This document shows positions 1 to 7,483 of a DNA stretch of 64,000 nucleotides, in pieces. The DNA comes from a virus: positions 104,738 to 168,737 of the IMG/VR virus record IMGVR_UViG_3300028783_000001; one strand, written 5' to 3'. Positions within the stretch are counted from its first letter, which is position 1. Each line of letters begins with the position of its first letter. The translations under genes were made by a program, and so were the position numbers. Below the pieces are notes generated by a model, which was not told the DNA's origin, ran no database searches, and worked only from the letters and a program-made list of their open reading frames with translations.

Positions 1-152
1 GGCCTGCTAGCCATGGATTCGGACAGCAGGTCGACTAGATTGAACCCCGCAGGGACGCCCTCTGGAACAACCACATCGATCCCATCGATAGGCAGCAACC
101 CCTCCAAGTTTATGTCTGCACTAAATGGTGGATTAAAAGGGGAGCTGGTCAT
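1..152 (-). CDS. Partial hypothetical protein (N-terminal 50 residues)
   Basis: This gene runs off the left edge of the window; only its first 50 codons are present. The ATG at 152 is preceded by a GAGG Shine-Dalgarno at suitable spacing. The visible peptide begins MTSSPFNPPF and contains two short hydrophobic acidic stretches (GIDVVVPEG, FNLVDLLSE) with no family signature I recognise. It is the last gene visible downstream of the baseplate genes on the same strand, so a virion or tail role is likely but only by position. Confidence 0.6.
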   Translation of the reverse strand, partial: MTSSPFNPPFSADINLEGLLPIDGIDVVVPEGVPAGFNLVDLLSESMASR

Positions 153-162
153 GATGTTATCC

Positions 163-2046
163 TCACGCCTTAATGCTGCCACCTAGTGCGGCAAATTCGG
201 CTTCCATTTTGGACCAGTTGAGACCATAAGTTTCCTCAGCTAGTCCGCTGGCAATGGCGTCTTTTGAGATGCACGTCCACAGCTCTCCACCTACGGAGTT
301 TGCACAATACTCCTCGACGGCTGCCCACGTGATGGTGCCAATAATGCCCCACGTGTCGATGATGATTCCGACGTCGTTGTATCCGAGCCCTACGAAGCAG
401 TTATGAACAAATACTCCTGCTGATAAAGCGAAGTTGTGATGTCCTATTACAGTCATATCATAAACATCTTGCTTACCTGCTGGTACTACTGATAAAACTT
501 TATGGTTTCGATATTCTTTGGCCGCTCGTGCTAATTTAATGTTATTTCGTCTAGCTTTTCGTTGCTCTTCTGTTACAGGTAGTTTTGCAGCAGCTATTGA
601 TCCTTTTTTAGCGTTTGCTACTAGAGTTGCACGATATTCTGGATCAGAGTCAATCTTGCGTCTTAACCCATCTGCAGCTTTGTATTTATTCGCTTCTATA
701 AAAGCTGGGTCCTTACATAGTTTGGCCAACTTCTTACCATTTTTTCGCTGCATCTTTTTCAACTTGTCAGGATCCATTCCTGGGAAGCCACCACCATTTT
801 CAATATTCCTCTTACCACGTGCGCTAGCGGTGGACCTCAGCCGGGCGGTTTGTACCGCGCGCCACTCTGGATCAGCCCATAGATTCTTCATCAATTCGCT
901 GCTCTTTTTTCTGCCTTTGTCGCTTTTGGCGTAAGACTTGAGAACTCCAGCTGTCTGCTGATGTAAAATAGAGTGCTCCTCACGAGACATGATTACTAGA
1001 TTGCTGGGATCATTGTTGTTCTTGTCAAAATCCCAGTGGTGGATGTCCATACCCTTCGGAGGATTATAGACTTTCTTGGCCACTCTAATGTAGGTCTTAC
1101 CCCACTTACCGTTTGCCGGATTGTAGAACCTTTCATAACCTCTCTCATTGTACTCGCGATACAGCGGCATCAGACTAGTACCTGGTGTCATCTCAGAGGC
1201 TTTGATATAAGTCTTGTCGCGTAGCATGAACAAGTGATCTGGTGTACATTTAATCACCTCACCATTGTCTAGCGTTACCTTTACGATATCAGCACGACTG
1301 CGCGTCTTTCTTACACTATGTGCTAGACCAGGTACCACGTTGCCTTTGTCGTCACAGCTATATACCCAGAATTTGTCACCATATTTTCCTGTTGCGAGTT
1401 CTTTGAACGACACCTCATTACCATTCAGTAGCGAGACCTTCGTATCTGATGTAAAACAGTGACCGTTATTTTCGTCTGCATTGCCGGCTACGTCCCACGT
1501 AAACCCATCAGCTTCTGGGAATGGCTTGATCCACTCGTCTGGCATCTCAACACCAAAATAGACGTTGCCGAATAGAGCGATTGCCTGCTTAATCTCCACG
1601 ATATTTCTAGAGTTTACAGCCATAAACCCGGCGATCTTATGCGACGCATCCGCGAGCAAGCCATTATTCTTCCAGAAGTTTAATACCTCCTGCTCATCCC
1701 CACCCTGATCGGTACTAGCGTCGCCAGGAACATAGCCAGTCGATGCAGAGTAGAATGGTATGTACTGGGCGTCGGTCCAGAGGATTGTTCCGCCCGCATT
1801 CATGATCAGTGATCCAGCTATGTGAAATGCGCCGGCGGTGGTACAATCACTCAAAACGTCGTTGCCCAGCACCTGTGCGAGCATTGTCTTGCAACACTTC
1901 GTATAGTCTACAGCGGCCGGTGGTGGTGGCAAAATTTCAGCAGGCTCAGATAGGAAGTTGTATAGGTGAAGGCGAGGCTTCTTGACCAATGGGCGAACGC
2001 GACCCATCTTGAAAGTTTGTCCTGTGGAATTTGTGATGATCTTCAT
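163..2046 (-). CDS. Papain-like cysteine-peptidase-fold protein interrupted by an intein
   Basis: The 627-aa precursor is an intein-containing protein. After removal of residues 197-549 the spliced product is about 274 aa. The extein looks like a phage papain-like protein: a Cys at residue 68 in GNDVLSDCTTAGAFH, a His at 196 in NNGH and an Asp in the downstream IIIDTWG would form a C-H-D triad. The intein is inserted directly after the presumed catalytic His, so the precursor should be inactive until splicing. The gene lies at the distal end of the baseplate block, 10 bases below the J-like wedge gene. A virion-associated protease or amidase is possible; the substrate is unknown. Family placement is from motif pattern only. 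Confidence 0.75.
   Translation of the reverse strand: MKIITNSTGQTFKMGRVRPLVKKPRLHLYNFLSEPAEILPPPPAAVDYTKCCKTMLAQVLGNDVLSDCTTAGAFHIAGSLIMNAGGTILWTDAQYIPFYSASTGYVPGDASTDQGGDEQEVLNFWKNNGLLADASHKIAGFMAVNSRNIVEIKQAIALFGNVYFGVEMPDEWIKPFPEADGFTWDVAGNADENNGHCFTSDTKVSLLNGNEVSFKELATGKYGDKFWVYSCDDKGNVVPGLAHSVRKTRSRADIVKVTLDNGEVIKCTPDHLFMLRDKTYIKASEMTPGTSLMPLYREYNERGYERFYNPANGKWGKTYIRVAKKVYNPPKGMDIHHWDFDKNNNDPSNLVIMSREEHSILHQQTAGVLKSYAKSDKGRKKSSELMKNLWADPEWRAVQTARLRSTASARGKRNIENGGGFPGMDPDKLKKMQRKNGKKLAKLCKDPAFIEANKYKAADGLRRKIDSDPEYRATLVANAKKGSIAAAKLPVTEEQRKARRNNIKLARAAKEYRNHKVLSVVPAGKQDVYDMTVIGHHNFALSAGVFVHNCFVGLGYNDVGIIIDTWGIIGTITWAAVEEYCANSVGGELWTCISKDAIASGLAEETYGLNWSKMEAEFAALGGSIKA
400..1458 (-). mobile_element. 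Intein with HNH homing endonuclease
   Basis: This 353-aa in-frame insertion has canonical intein ends: Cys1 in CFTSDTKVSLLNG (block A), a TPDH motif in block B, a C-terminal HHNFALSAGVFVHN (blocks F/G, ending His-Asn) and Cys as the +1 extein residue. The middle carries an HNH nuclease core (MDIHHWDFDKNNNDPSNLVI, then SREEHSILH) followed by Lys/Arg-rich segments resembling NUMOD-type DNA-binding repeats (DPEWRAVQTARLRS, DPEYRATLVANAKKG). All residues needed for splicing appear present, so it is probably active. Confidence 0.9.
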
Positions 2047-2056
2047 GGTGTGCTCC

Positions 2057-3577
2057 TTAGCTACGTGGATTTGATGGGGAGATTATAGGTTGACCAACTA
2101 TTACATCCAGCGACGCGGCGCTACTCTTCCTCGTAGTGTAGGCGGCGGTAATTGGGCATGAATCTAGCACGAAGTATTGCGTGGGCGCGAGGGTGATTGC
2201 ATCAGCGGGGCAGCTAACCGTATCGAGCAGCGGTCCCGTTTCATTTGGCGCTGCCTGGTAGGTGCATGCCTCCATCACAGCGACGATTATATCCGAGTAT
2301 GCATAGCTACCGCCTAGCGACCCAGCCTGTACCGCGAAGAATGCCGTTACCGCTGCCTGCGTCAGACTGGTTACCGAGTTTAGGTCGGCAATGGACAGCG
2401 CAGCAATGGAGACCGGCAGGGTTATGTGCACCGGCGTCGGATCGAGCCTGACGAGCCAGAACCCAGCGCACGTGCGTTCCGACTCCATGAAGTTTTTGAA
2501 GTTTAGCCACTGCAAGGGAGACCACGGCGTAGTCGTTATCAGCGTAACGGTGAGCACGTTCATCCACCGCAGATCGCTCGGGTTAATCTCTGCCTGTCCC
2601 TGAAACAGAGCGTCGACCACGCCGGGATACTGAAGGGCCTCGGCACGACAGTCATCGCGCGTCACCGCACGCTGGTTGTTGGCTGCACCTCCTGGACCGA
2701 TGGCCTTATAAAATGATGGCGGCGGAGCATCTTGGTTTGCCGTGGGAAATGATGAACTCGTTACCGTCGCCACGACGGCATAGCCAGCTGCAGTGGCGGT
2801 GGAACCGACTGGGGGTGGCGTAGACGTCTTCTGCGCTGTATCAAGAACCGTATAACCAAACGTGAGCGTCCCTGCGGCTGGGAGCCCAGCATAGTTGCCG
2901 TCACCAAACTTACACTCCACTCGTCCGTCTGGAATTGTACTGGCAAAGAAGGTAGTGGATCCAGACGGCTCGCGCCAGAGCCCTGTAGTTATTGGGGTCC
3001 ACGTTACTCCGCTGGAGTCGACCATCCACAAATCGTCGTTGCTTATGTTCCACAATCCAGATGATCCGAGGATGAACGACTGGAATGCGGAGCCATCGCT
3101 AGTATGCGTCTCGGTGGTAACAAGCCCACGATTTAGCGTTGTGGATACCGCCGCGCCTGATGCCGATAGGGTAAACGCCACACGGTTTACAAATGGCTGA
3201 CCGTTGATGTTCCACTGAGTGTAGGCGGGAATGGCGAGCGAATTTAGCGACGAGTCGGTTCGCGTTACCGATAGCTGAATCTGACCAGCCCGCGCGCGAA
3301 TTGGGTTGATTCCCTGTAACCGTGCTGCACGAAGGATTGCACTGGGCGACCTCGCCGTGTCTGGGTAGTTTTCCTGCAGTGAACGTGCCAGCGCACCCTG
3401 GTTCATGGAACCTACGCTGGCAATCCATCGTATGATTGCTGACCCGGTTCCTGCGGGAGCGAGGTTCGTCCAGCTACCAGACGGTGCAGCGATTAGATCA
3501 GACTCTAATGCGGCTTGAATGCCGTAGTAGTCGGTTACGATTGGACTCAAGACTAGTGGTGGAGGTGTGCTTGCCAT
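2057..3577 (-). CDS. Baseplate wedge protein (gp6 / baseplate J-like)
   Basis: This 506-aa protein belongs to the baseplate J / T4 gp6 group, which forms the wedge ring around the hub. The supporting signature is the central GRVECKFGDGNYAGLPAAGTL segment, which matches the conserved 'FGDGxxGxxPpaG' motif of J-like wedge proteins. It is preceded by an N-terminal helical region and followed by a C-terminal segment typical of the arm domain. Its neighbour on the 5' side is the gp25-like wedge gene, the usual order. Length fits the family. Confidence 0.85.
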   Translation of the reverse strand: MASTPPPLVLSPIVTDYYGIQAALESDLIAAPSGSWTNLAPAGTGSAIIRWIASVGSMNQGALARSLQENYPDTARSPSAILRAARLQGINPIRARAGQIQLSVTRTDSSLNSLAIPAYTQWNINGQPFVNRVAFTLSASGAAVSTTLNRGLVTTETHTSDGSAFQSFILGSSGLWNISNDDLWMVDSSGVTWTPITTGLWREPSGSTTFFASTIPDGRVECKFGDGNYAGLPAAGTLTFGYTVLDTAQKTSTPPPVGSTATAAGYAVVATVTSSSFPTANQDAPPPSFYKAIGPGGAANNQRAVTRDDCRAEALQYPGVVDALFQGQAEINPSDLRWMNVLTVTLITTTPWSPLQWLNFKNFMESERTCAGFWLVRLDPTPVHITLPVSIAALSIADLNSVTSLTQAAVTAFFAVQAGSLGGSYAYSDIIVAVMEACTYQAAPNETGPLLDTVSCPADAITLAPTQYFVLDSCPITAAYTTRKSSAASLDVIVGQPIISPSNPRS

Positions 3578-3589
3578 GTGAGATACCTC

Positions 3590-3994
3590 TTATGAAAAAT
3601 TGATCTCCACGGGAATCACGCGCCCGTTGATTATCACGCCAACAGAGATGCCTATTATGCGGTTAGCTGATGACACGAACACGTGGGAGTTTGGAAGAGA
3701 CATCTGGAACTGTGGTATGTTGGCCTTAAACGCGTTGAACACGTCTAGGAGACATAGCTGCTCGACGGCCTCAGTGAATAGCGAAAATACATACTTCTGC
3801 AGGTTCGATCCATAGGTGGGGTTTCCAGGCTCATCCCCAATAAACGTTGTCAAAACATTATAGACGTCACCGATGATAACCGCCTCAGCCTCTGATATGA
3901 TTATGTCCGACGATCCAAACGAGTAGCTGTAGTTGATGTCGGTAAGTCGATTTAGTGACGGGATTAGAGGTAGTGCGCCGAGGTCAGCTGCCAT
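3590..3994 (-). CDS. Baseplate wedge protein gp25-like
   Basis: At 134 aa this fits the gp25 / phage W-like family, a small wedge component that nucleates the sheath onto the baseplate. The pattern seen is an N-terminal strand, a mid region with EAVEQLCLLDVFNAFKANI and a C-terminal VGVIINGRVIPVEINFS strand typical of the family. It sits between the spike gene and the J-like wedge, matching gene order in many myoviruses. No EPR-type motif is obvious; the equivalent loop reads NPTYGSNLQKYVF. Confidence 0.8.
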   Translation of the reverse strand: MAADLGALPLIPSLNRLTDINYSYSFGSSDIIISEAEAVIIGDVYNVLTTFIGDEPGNPTYGSNLQKYVFSLFTEAVEQLCLLDVFNAFKANIPQFQMSLPNSHVFVSSANRIIGISVGVIINGRVIPVEINFS

Positions 3995-4013
3995 GATAAT
4001 CTCCTACGTTTTG

Positions 4014-5213
4014 TTATCCTGAAGATCCACCACTAGAGCCGCCACTTGCCCCACTACCGGAACCGCTGGATCCATCCTCAGTCTCTGGTGGATCTTTCGC
4101 CTGAGATAGCGTTGGACGAGTCCCCTGCTCAGGTGCCTTCTGCGACTTGAAATCGGCTGATGCCTTGCTAGGCTGTCCACCACCACCGAGCACTATCGCA
4201 ACGCTGGATGTAATATTTGGCGCGGCAATCTTGACGGCTGATCCGCCGATAAGGTTCAGCGTTCCCTTCGCTGATACCGTCACATCTGAACCGCCGACGA
4301 CACTTAGCTTGTCCTTGCTCTGCACCGTCATTGCACCACCCGACGCGACGTTGGCCTTACCTTTGGCAACTACTGATAGATCACCACCAACACTTGCAGT
4401 GAAGTTGCCGTCGACGTAGAGCGTATGGTCACCAAACACAACCATGGTGAAGCCCTTTGGCCACTTAGACTTTGCGTCCTGACTACCCTGCGTCTTGGTT
4501 CCACCGTTAACGAGGAAGTAGACGTTGCCTTCGCCGTCAATCTGGTATGTGCCGCGCCCGCAGTGAGTGCGCTCTATACAGTCAGTCTTGTTGTCGACGC
4601 CCCAGAAGTTTCCAGATGGATCGACCTTACCCCACGCCTGCGGATACGACTTCTCATATGCTCCACCGCTACTGCCAGTTTTGCATGAGCTACCAAAGGC
4701 CCAACCAGGAAGCTGCTGGTTGCTACCAGACCCCGAACTTGAGCTGGAACTAGAGGAATCGCTACTGGAAGATCCTGATGTAGAGGAGCTACCTGAGCCT
4801 GATCCACCACCAGAACTCGTCATATCTCCGCTGCTCGTATTCTTACTGTCCCACTTGGTAAAGTCGGGCATCTTGGTATTTTGGTTTTGCACACCACCAA
4901 TATAGCGTCCGTGGTATCGTGAGTCATCCTCGAAGTGAACCCATACCTTGGTGCCTACTGGAGGGATAGCGCCGTGGAAGCCGACATTGTTGGTGCCGCC
5001 GTACTGCGGTAAGTTTCCCGGTTCATACCAGGGGAGGTCATTATCGCTCTCTATATCATCATCCAGGTCAGGGATGCGAACCTTGATGCGCTGCTGCTCC
5101 TGATTGACCTTTTCCTGATCCTGCGAGTCGTCATTGTTGACTACGAATCCCTGTAGACGCGTGCCGGCGAGGTTACGACCGGAGAGTAGACGTGTTGGGT
5201 TTGCGAAGCTCAT
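4014..5213 (-). CDS. Baseplate central spike with OB-fold and beta-helix
   Basis: This 399-aa protein resembles gp5/gpV-type spikes that pierce the outer membrane. Residues 40-110 look like an OB fold (IKVRIPDLDDD through GTKVWVHFEDD and YHGRYIGG). A Ser/Gly linker follows (about residues 130-170), then a region with repeated short beta-strand turns (DHTLYVDGNFTASVGGDLSVVAKG and similar) typical of a triple-stranded beta-helix. A Gly/Ser tail ends the protein. There is no lysozyme domain in it; muramidase domains are instead in the two large tail proteins upstream. Confidence 0.8.
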   Translation of the reverse strand: MSFANPTRLLSGRNLAGTRLQGFVVNNDDSQDQEKVNQEQQRIKVRIPDLDDDIESDNDLPWYEPGNLPQYGGTNNVGFHGAIPPVGTKVWVHFEDDSRYHGRYIGGVQNQNTKMPDFTKWDSKNTSSGDMTSSGGGSGSGSSSTSGSSSSDSSSSSSSSGSGSNQQLPGWAFGSSCKTGSSGGAYEKSYPQAWGKVDPSGNFWGVDNKTDCIERTHCGRGTYQIDGEGNVYFLVNGGTKTQGSQDAKSKWPKGFTMVVFGDHTLYVDGNFTASVGGDLSVVAKGKANVASGGAMTVQSKDKLSVVGGSDVTVSAKGTLNLIGGSAVKIAAPNITSSVAIVLGGGGQPSKASADFKSQKAPEQGTRPTLSQAKDPPETEDGSSGSGSGASGGSSGGSSG

Positions 5214-5214
5214 T

Positions 5215-6348
5215 CTATGCTCCCGTAAACTGAGCGTTTATGCCCTGGCTGATTAGCACAAACTTCTCCCGATAGCTGCCCTTAGACATGTGCCTCGATA
5301 TTGAGCTGACCTTATACATACCGCTATAGGCGGTGTTAATCGTTCCATCGCTCTGCGCAAGAGTTACCTTCACGTCATCCAACAACTTGTAAGTCGTTTG
5401 CTGACCCGTCATAGCATGTACCGTGGTCGTAAACGCCGCCTGCGCCTTGAGGTTGTTGTGAGCGGCCTGCGCGTAGTTTGCGTGCGTATTACCCACGTTT
5501 GGCGGATGATAGAGCGAGCGGACTAGACCTACGGCCGAAGATGCAGCTGAGCTAATTCCGATATTGGATGTCTGGGATGTAATGTTCATTCCGAGAAATC
5601 TGTTGAGCGTCCCGTCTAGCTGTTCCTGCATTACCTTGTAGCCGTAGTTGACCCACGTGTTGAAGAACATCGCATCGGAGTGAGCACGATAGTCGTAGAT
5701 TAGTATGTCACCTGTCGCAGCGAATGGTAGCGAGGCCATCGGTGTTCCACTACTTCCCTGCTTTAGAATATCCTTCATGCGCAGCTGCCACTGGCCATTT
5801 TGACTAGTGACAGCTAGCATTGGAGAGGCCCCTGAACCCATCCATGAGTGGTCTTGAAGGTCGCGCGCGAACTGATGCAGCGTCTTGCTGTTTGGCAACC
5901 ACGTCATCTTATCCTGGGTTGCGTCGATGTCAGTAAGATTGATTCCACCGGCCTGGGCTAGCTGAGGCAGCACGTCGGATACGTTGCCGATAAAACGCTT
6001 GGTGTTAATCTTGGAGATCCACGGAAGCACGTCTGCCACGCCCGATATGGTAGCTGTCTCTCCAGCGACGTTTGCGGCGGAGTCTGCAAGCGACCACTGT
6101 AGGAAGTTGTAGGTCACGGGGGCGTTATGACCATCGCCCATGATCACCTGTATCTTCGAGCCGTCGGTAAACGCCCCAGCGGCGACCGCCTTGCGTCGCG
6201 CGTCTAAAAACGTCATTGATACGGTTGGCGCGGCGGACGTGGTATTGTCGATGATCGTGCACGACTTTAGACCGTCTGATCCCAGCAACATATCCATGCC
6301 ATTGATGAGCAGTCCAAATTCCCCCGTGTCGACGTTGCGAAAAGTCAT
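5215..6348 (-). CDS. Baseplate hub protein (gpD / gp27-like)
   Basis: This 377-aa protein is placed as a hub (gpD/gp27-type), the trimeric ring linking tail tube to spike. It begins one base after the spike reading frame in transcription order, the usual hub-spike pairing. Features consistent with the family are beta-rich halves, a FARDLQDHSWMGSG segment, the central RMKDILKQ region and a C-terminal QSDGTINTAYSGMYKVSSISRH segment resembling the late-control gpD ending. Assignment rests on order and general pattern rather than a single diagnostic motif. Confidence 0.7.
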   Translation of the reverse strand: MTFRNVDTGEFGLLINGMDMLLGSDGLKSCTIIDNTTSAAPTVSMTFLDARRKAVAAGAFTDGSKIQVIMGDGHNAPVTYNFLQWSLADSAANVAGETATISGVADVLPWISKINTKRFIGNVSDVLPQLAQAGGINLTDIDATQDKMTWLPNSKTLHQFARDLQDHSWMGSGASPMLAVTSQNGQWQLRMKDILKQGSSGTPMASLPFAATGDILIYDYRAHSDAMFFNTWVNYGYKVMQEQLDGTLNRFLGMNITSQTSNIGISSAASSAVGLVRSLYHPPNVGNTHANYAQAAHNNLKAQAAFTTTVHAMTGQQTTYKLLDDVKVTLAQSDGTINTAYSGMYKVSSISRHMSKGSYREKFVLISQGINAQFTGA

Positions 6349-6358
6349 TTGTAGCGCC

Positions 6359-6763
6359 TCATATCGTGATCACGGTACCGATCTGAACACCGGCGGGCGG
6401 AACCAGCGTCTTCAGATAGGCATCGATTGCGGTCTTCTGCGGTAGGCGCAAAAACATCCCTGGACGTAGCTGCATCGGCGACGATAGCCCGTTGTAGGCA
6501 AGCAGGATCAGCCACATGTTCTGCACCCCATAGTGGGTGTAGCAAAACGTCGTAATCTTTCCGCCGCGCCACACCACAGGAGTCCATGAGGTGAGGCTCT
6601 GCAGCAGGTCGAGGAAGCGCTGGTCCAACGCGTCTACTAGCCAGTTGGTGGTTCCGGGGCGAATCAGTTCATCCATTGGGGTTGTCGCATCTACAGTCGC
6701 GACTATCGACGATAGCTCGTAGGTGGGATCATAGCCCGGTGGAAGGGGAGTCTTATATGCCAT
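6359..6763 (-). CDS. LysM-like baseplate protein (gp53-like)
   Basis: This is a 134-aa protein. The central part (THYGVQNMWLILLAYNGL, then LRPGMFLRLPQ) reads like a LysM-type unit or T4 gp53, where a short helix-strand motif with 'N..WLIL..N' is followed by 'l.pG..L.lP'. In T4, gp53 completes the wedge; in P2-like phages a comparable LysM-like protein (gpX) sits near the hub. Its position directly upstream of the hub gene supports a baseplate role. Confidence 0.65.
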   Translation of the reverse strand: MAYKTPLPPGYDPTYELSSIVATVDATTPMDELIRPGTTNWLVDALDQRFLDLLQSLTSWTPVVWRGGKITTFCYTHYGVQNMWLILLAYNGLSSPMQLRPGMFLRLPQKTAIDAYLKTLVPPAGVQIGTVITI

Positions 6764-6775
6764 CGTGAGCCTCCC

Positions 6776-7465
6776 TTACGTTGCGCCAGCTGACGGCTGA
6801 ACACCAGCCGCTAGCTTGAAGTAGGATAGAATTTCTGTTTGGTCAGGGATCGTATAGCTCATCAGTCCGACGTTTACGTTTGCCGCAACAGGATAACCAC
6901 TCGTCTCAAACCTATTCTCAAACTCCCAGTCAAGCGTCGTCGGCACTAGACCGGTGATTATCATTAGCTTTCCTACCGCTATGGTAATCATACCGCGAGC
7001 ACTGTTTCCAGAGTTCCAGTATTCTAGCGGAGTAGGTCCTGGAGGCATCATGAATAGCGATCCGATAATGCTGGTGCCGATACTGTCACCAGTTCCCCGC
7101 ATCGGTGAGTACATCTGTATCAAATTCTCTACTGGTGCTAGGACGTCGTTGGCCGGATTGTCCCATGCATCGAATCGCAGGCTCAAGTTTATGTCCAGCC
7201 CATTTGATCCACGCCACACGTGCGACGTGAGGAAGTTTGGTAGGAAGTTGTTACCTGAGAATATCTGGCCTAAGTTGGCGGCGTTTGCGAGTGCGGAACC
7301 AACGACTCCACTATCACCTGATATTCCAATGGCCTCTAGGATGTTGACCCAGCGGTTGTCAATCTTCAGCGTCAGCTTCGCCTGCGCGTTTGCCTGAACT
7401 GTGAGCCCAGATCCATTCTGCTGGATAGTGATTAAATATGAAGCATTCTGTCCTAATGCGGCCAT
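6776..7465 (-). CDS. Putative baseplate/tail structural protein
   Basis: This 229-aa protein lies between the large lysozyme-containing tail protein and the LysM-like protein. The sequence is beta-rich, with conserved-looking VWRGSNGLDINLSLRFDAWD and a proline-rich MMPPGPTPLEYW motif, then ITIAVGKLMIITGLVPTTL. This order of strands resembles baseplate proteins that cap the distal end of the tube (gp48/gp54-like), but I cannot prove that. No signal peptide or membrane segment is visible. Confidence 0.55.
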   Translation of the reverse strand: MAALGQNASYLITIQQNGSGLTVQANAQAKLTLKIDNRWVNILEAIGISGDSGVVGSALANAANLGQIFSGNNFLPNFLTSHVWRGSNGLDINLSLRFDAWDNPANDVLAPVENLIQMYSPMRGTGDSIGTSIIGSLFMMPPGPTPLEYWNSGNSARGMITIAVGKLMIITGLVPTTLDWEFENRFETSGYPVAANVNVGLMSYTIPDQTEILSYFKLAAGVQPSAGAT

Positions 7466-7483
7466 GTGATGAGTATCCTGTTA

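Noticed and set aside
518-934. 138-codon plus-strand frame
   Set aside because: Antisense of the intein's basic helical region; translation is hydrophobic and Ser/Phe-rich without a ribosome site.
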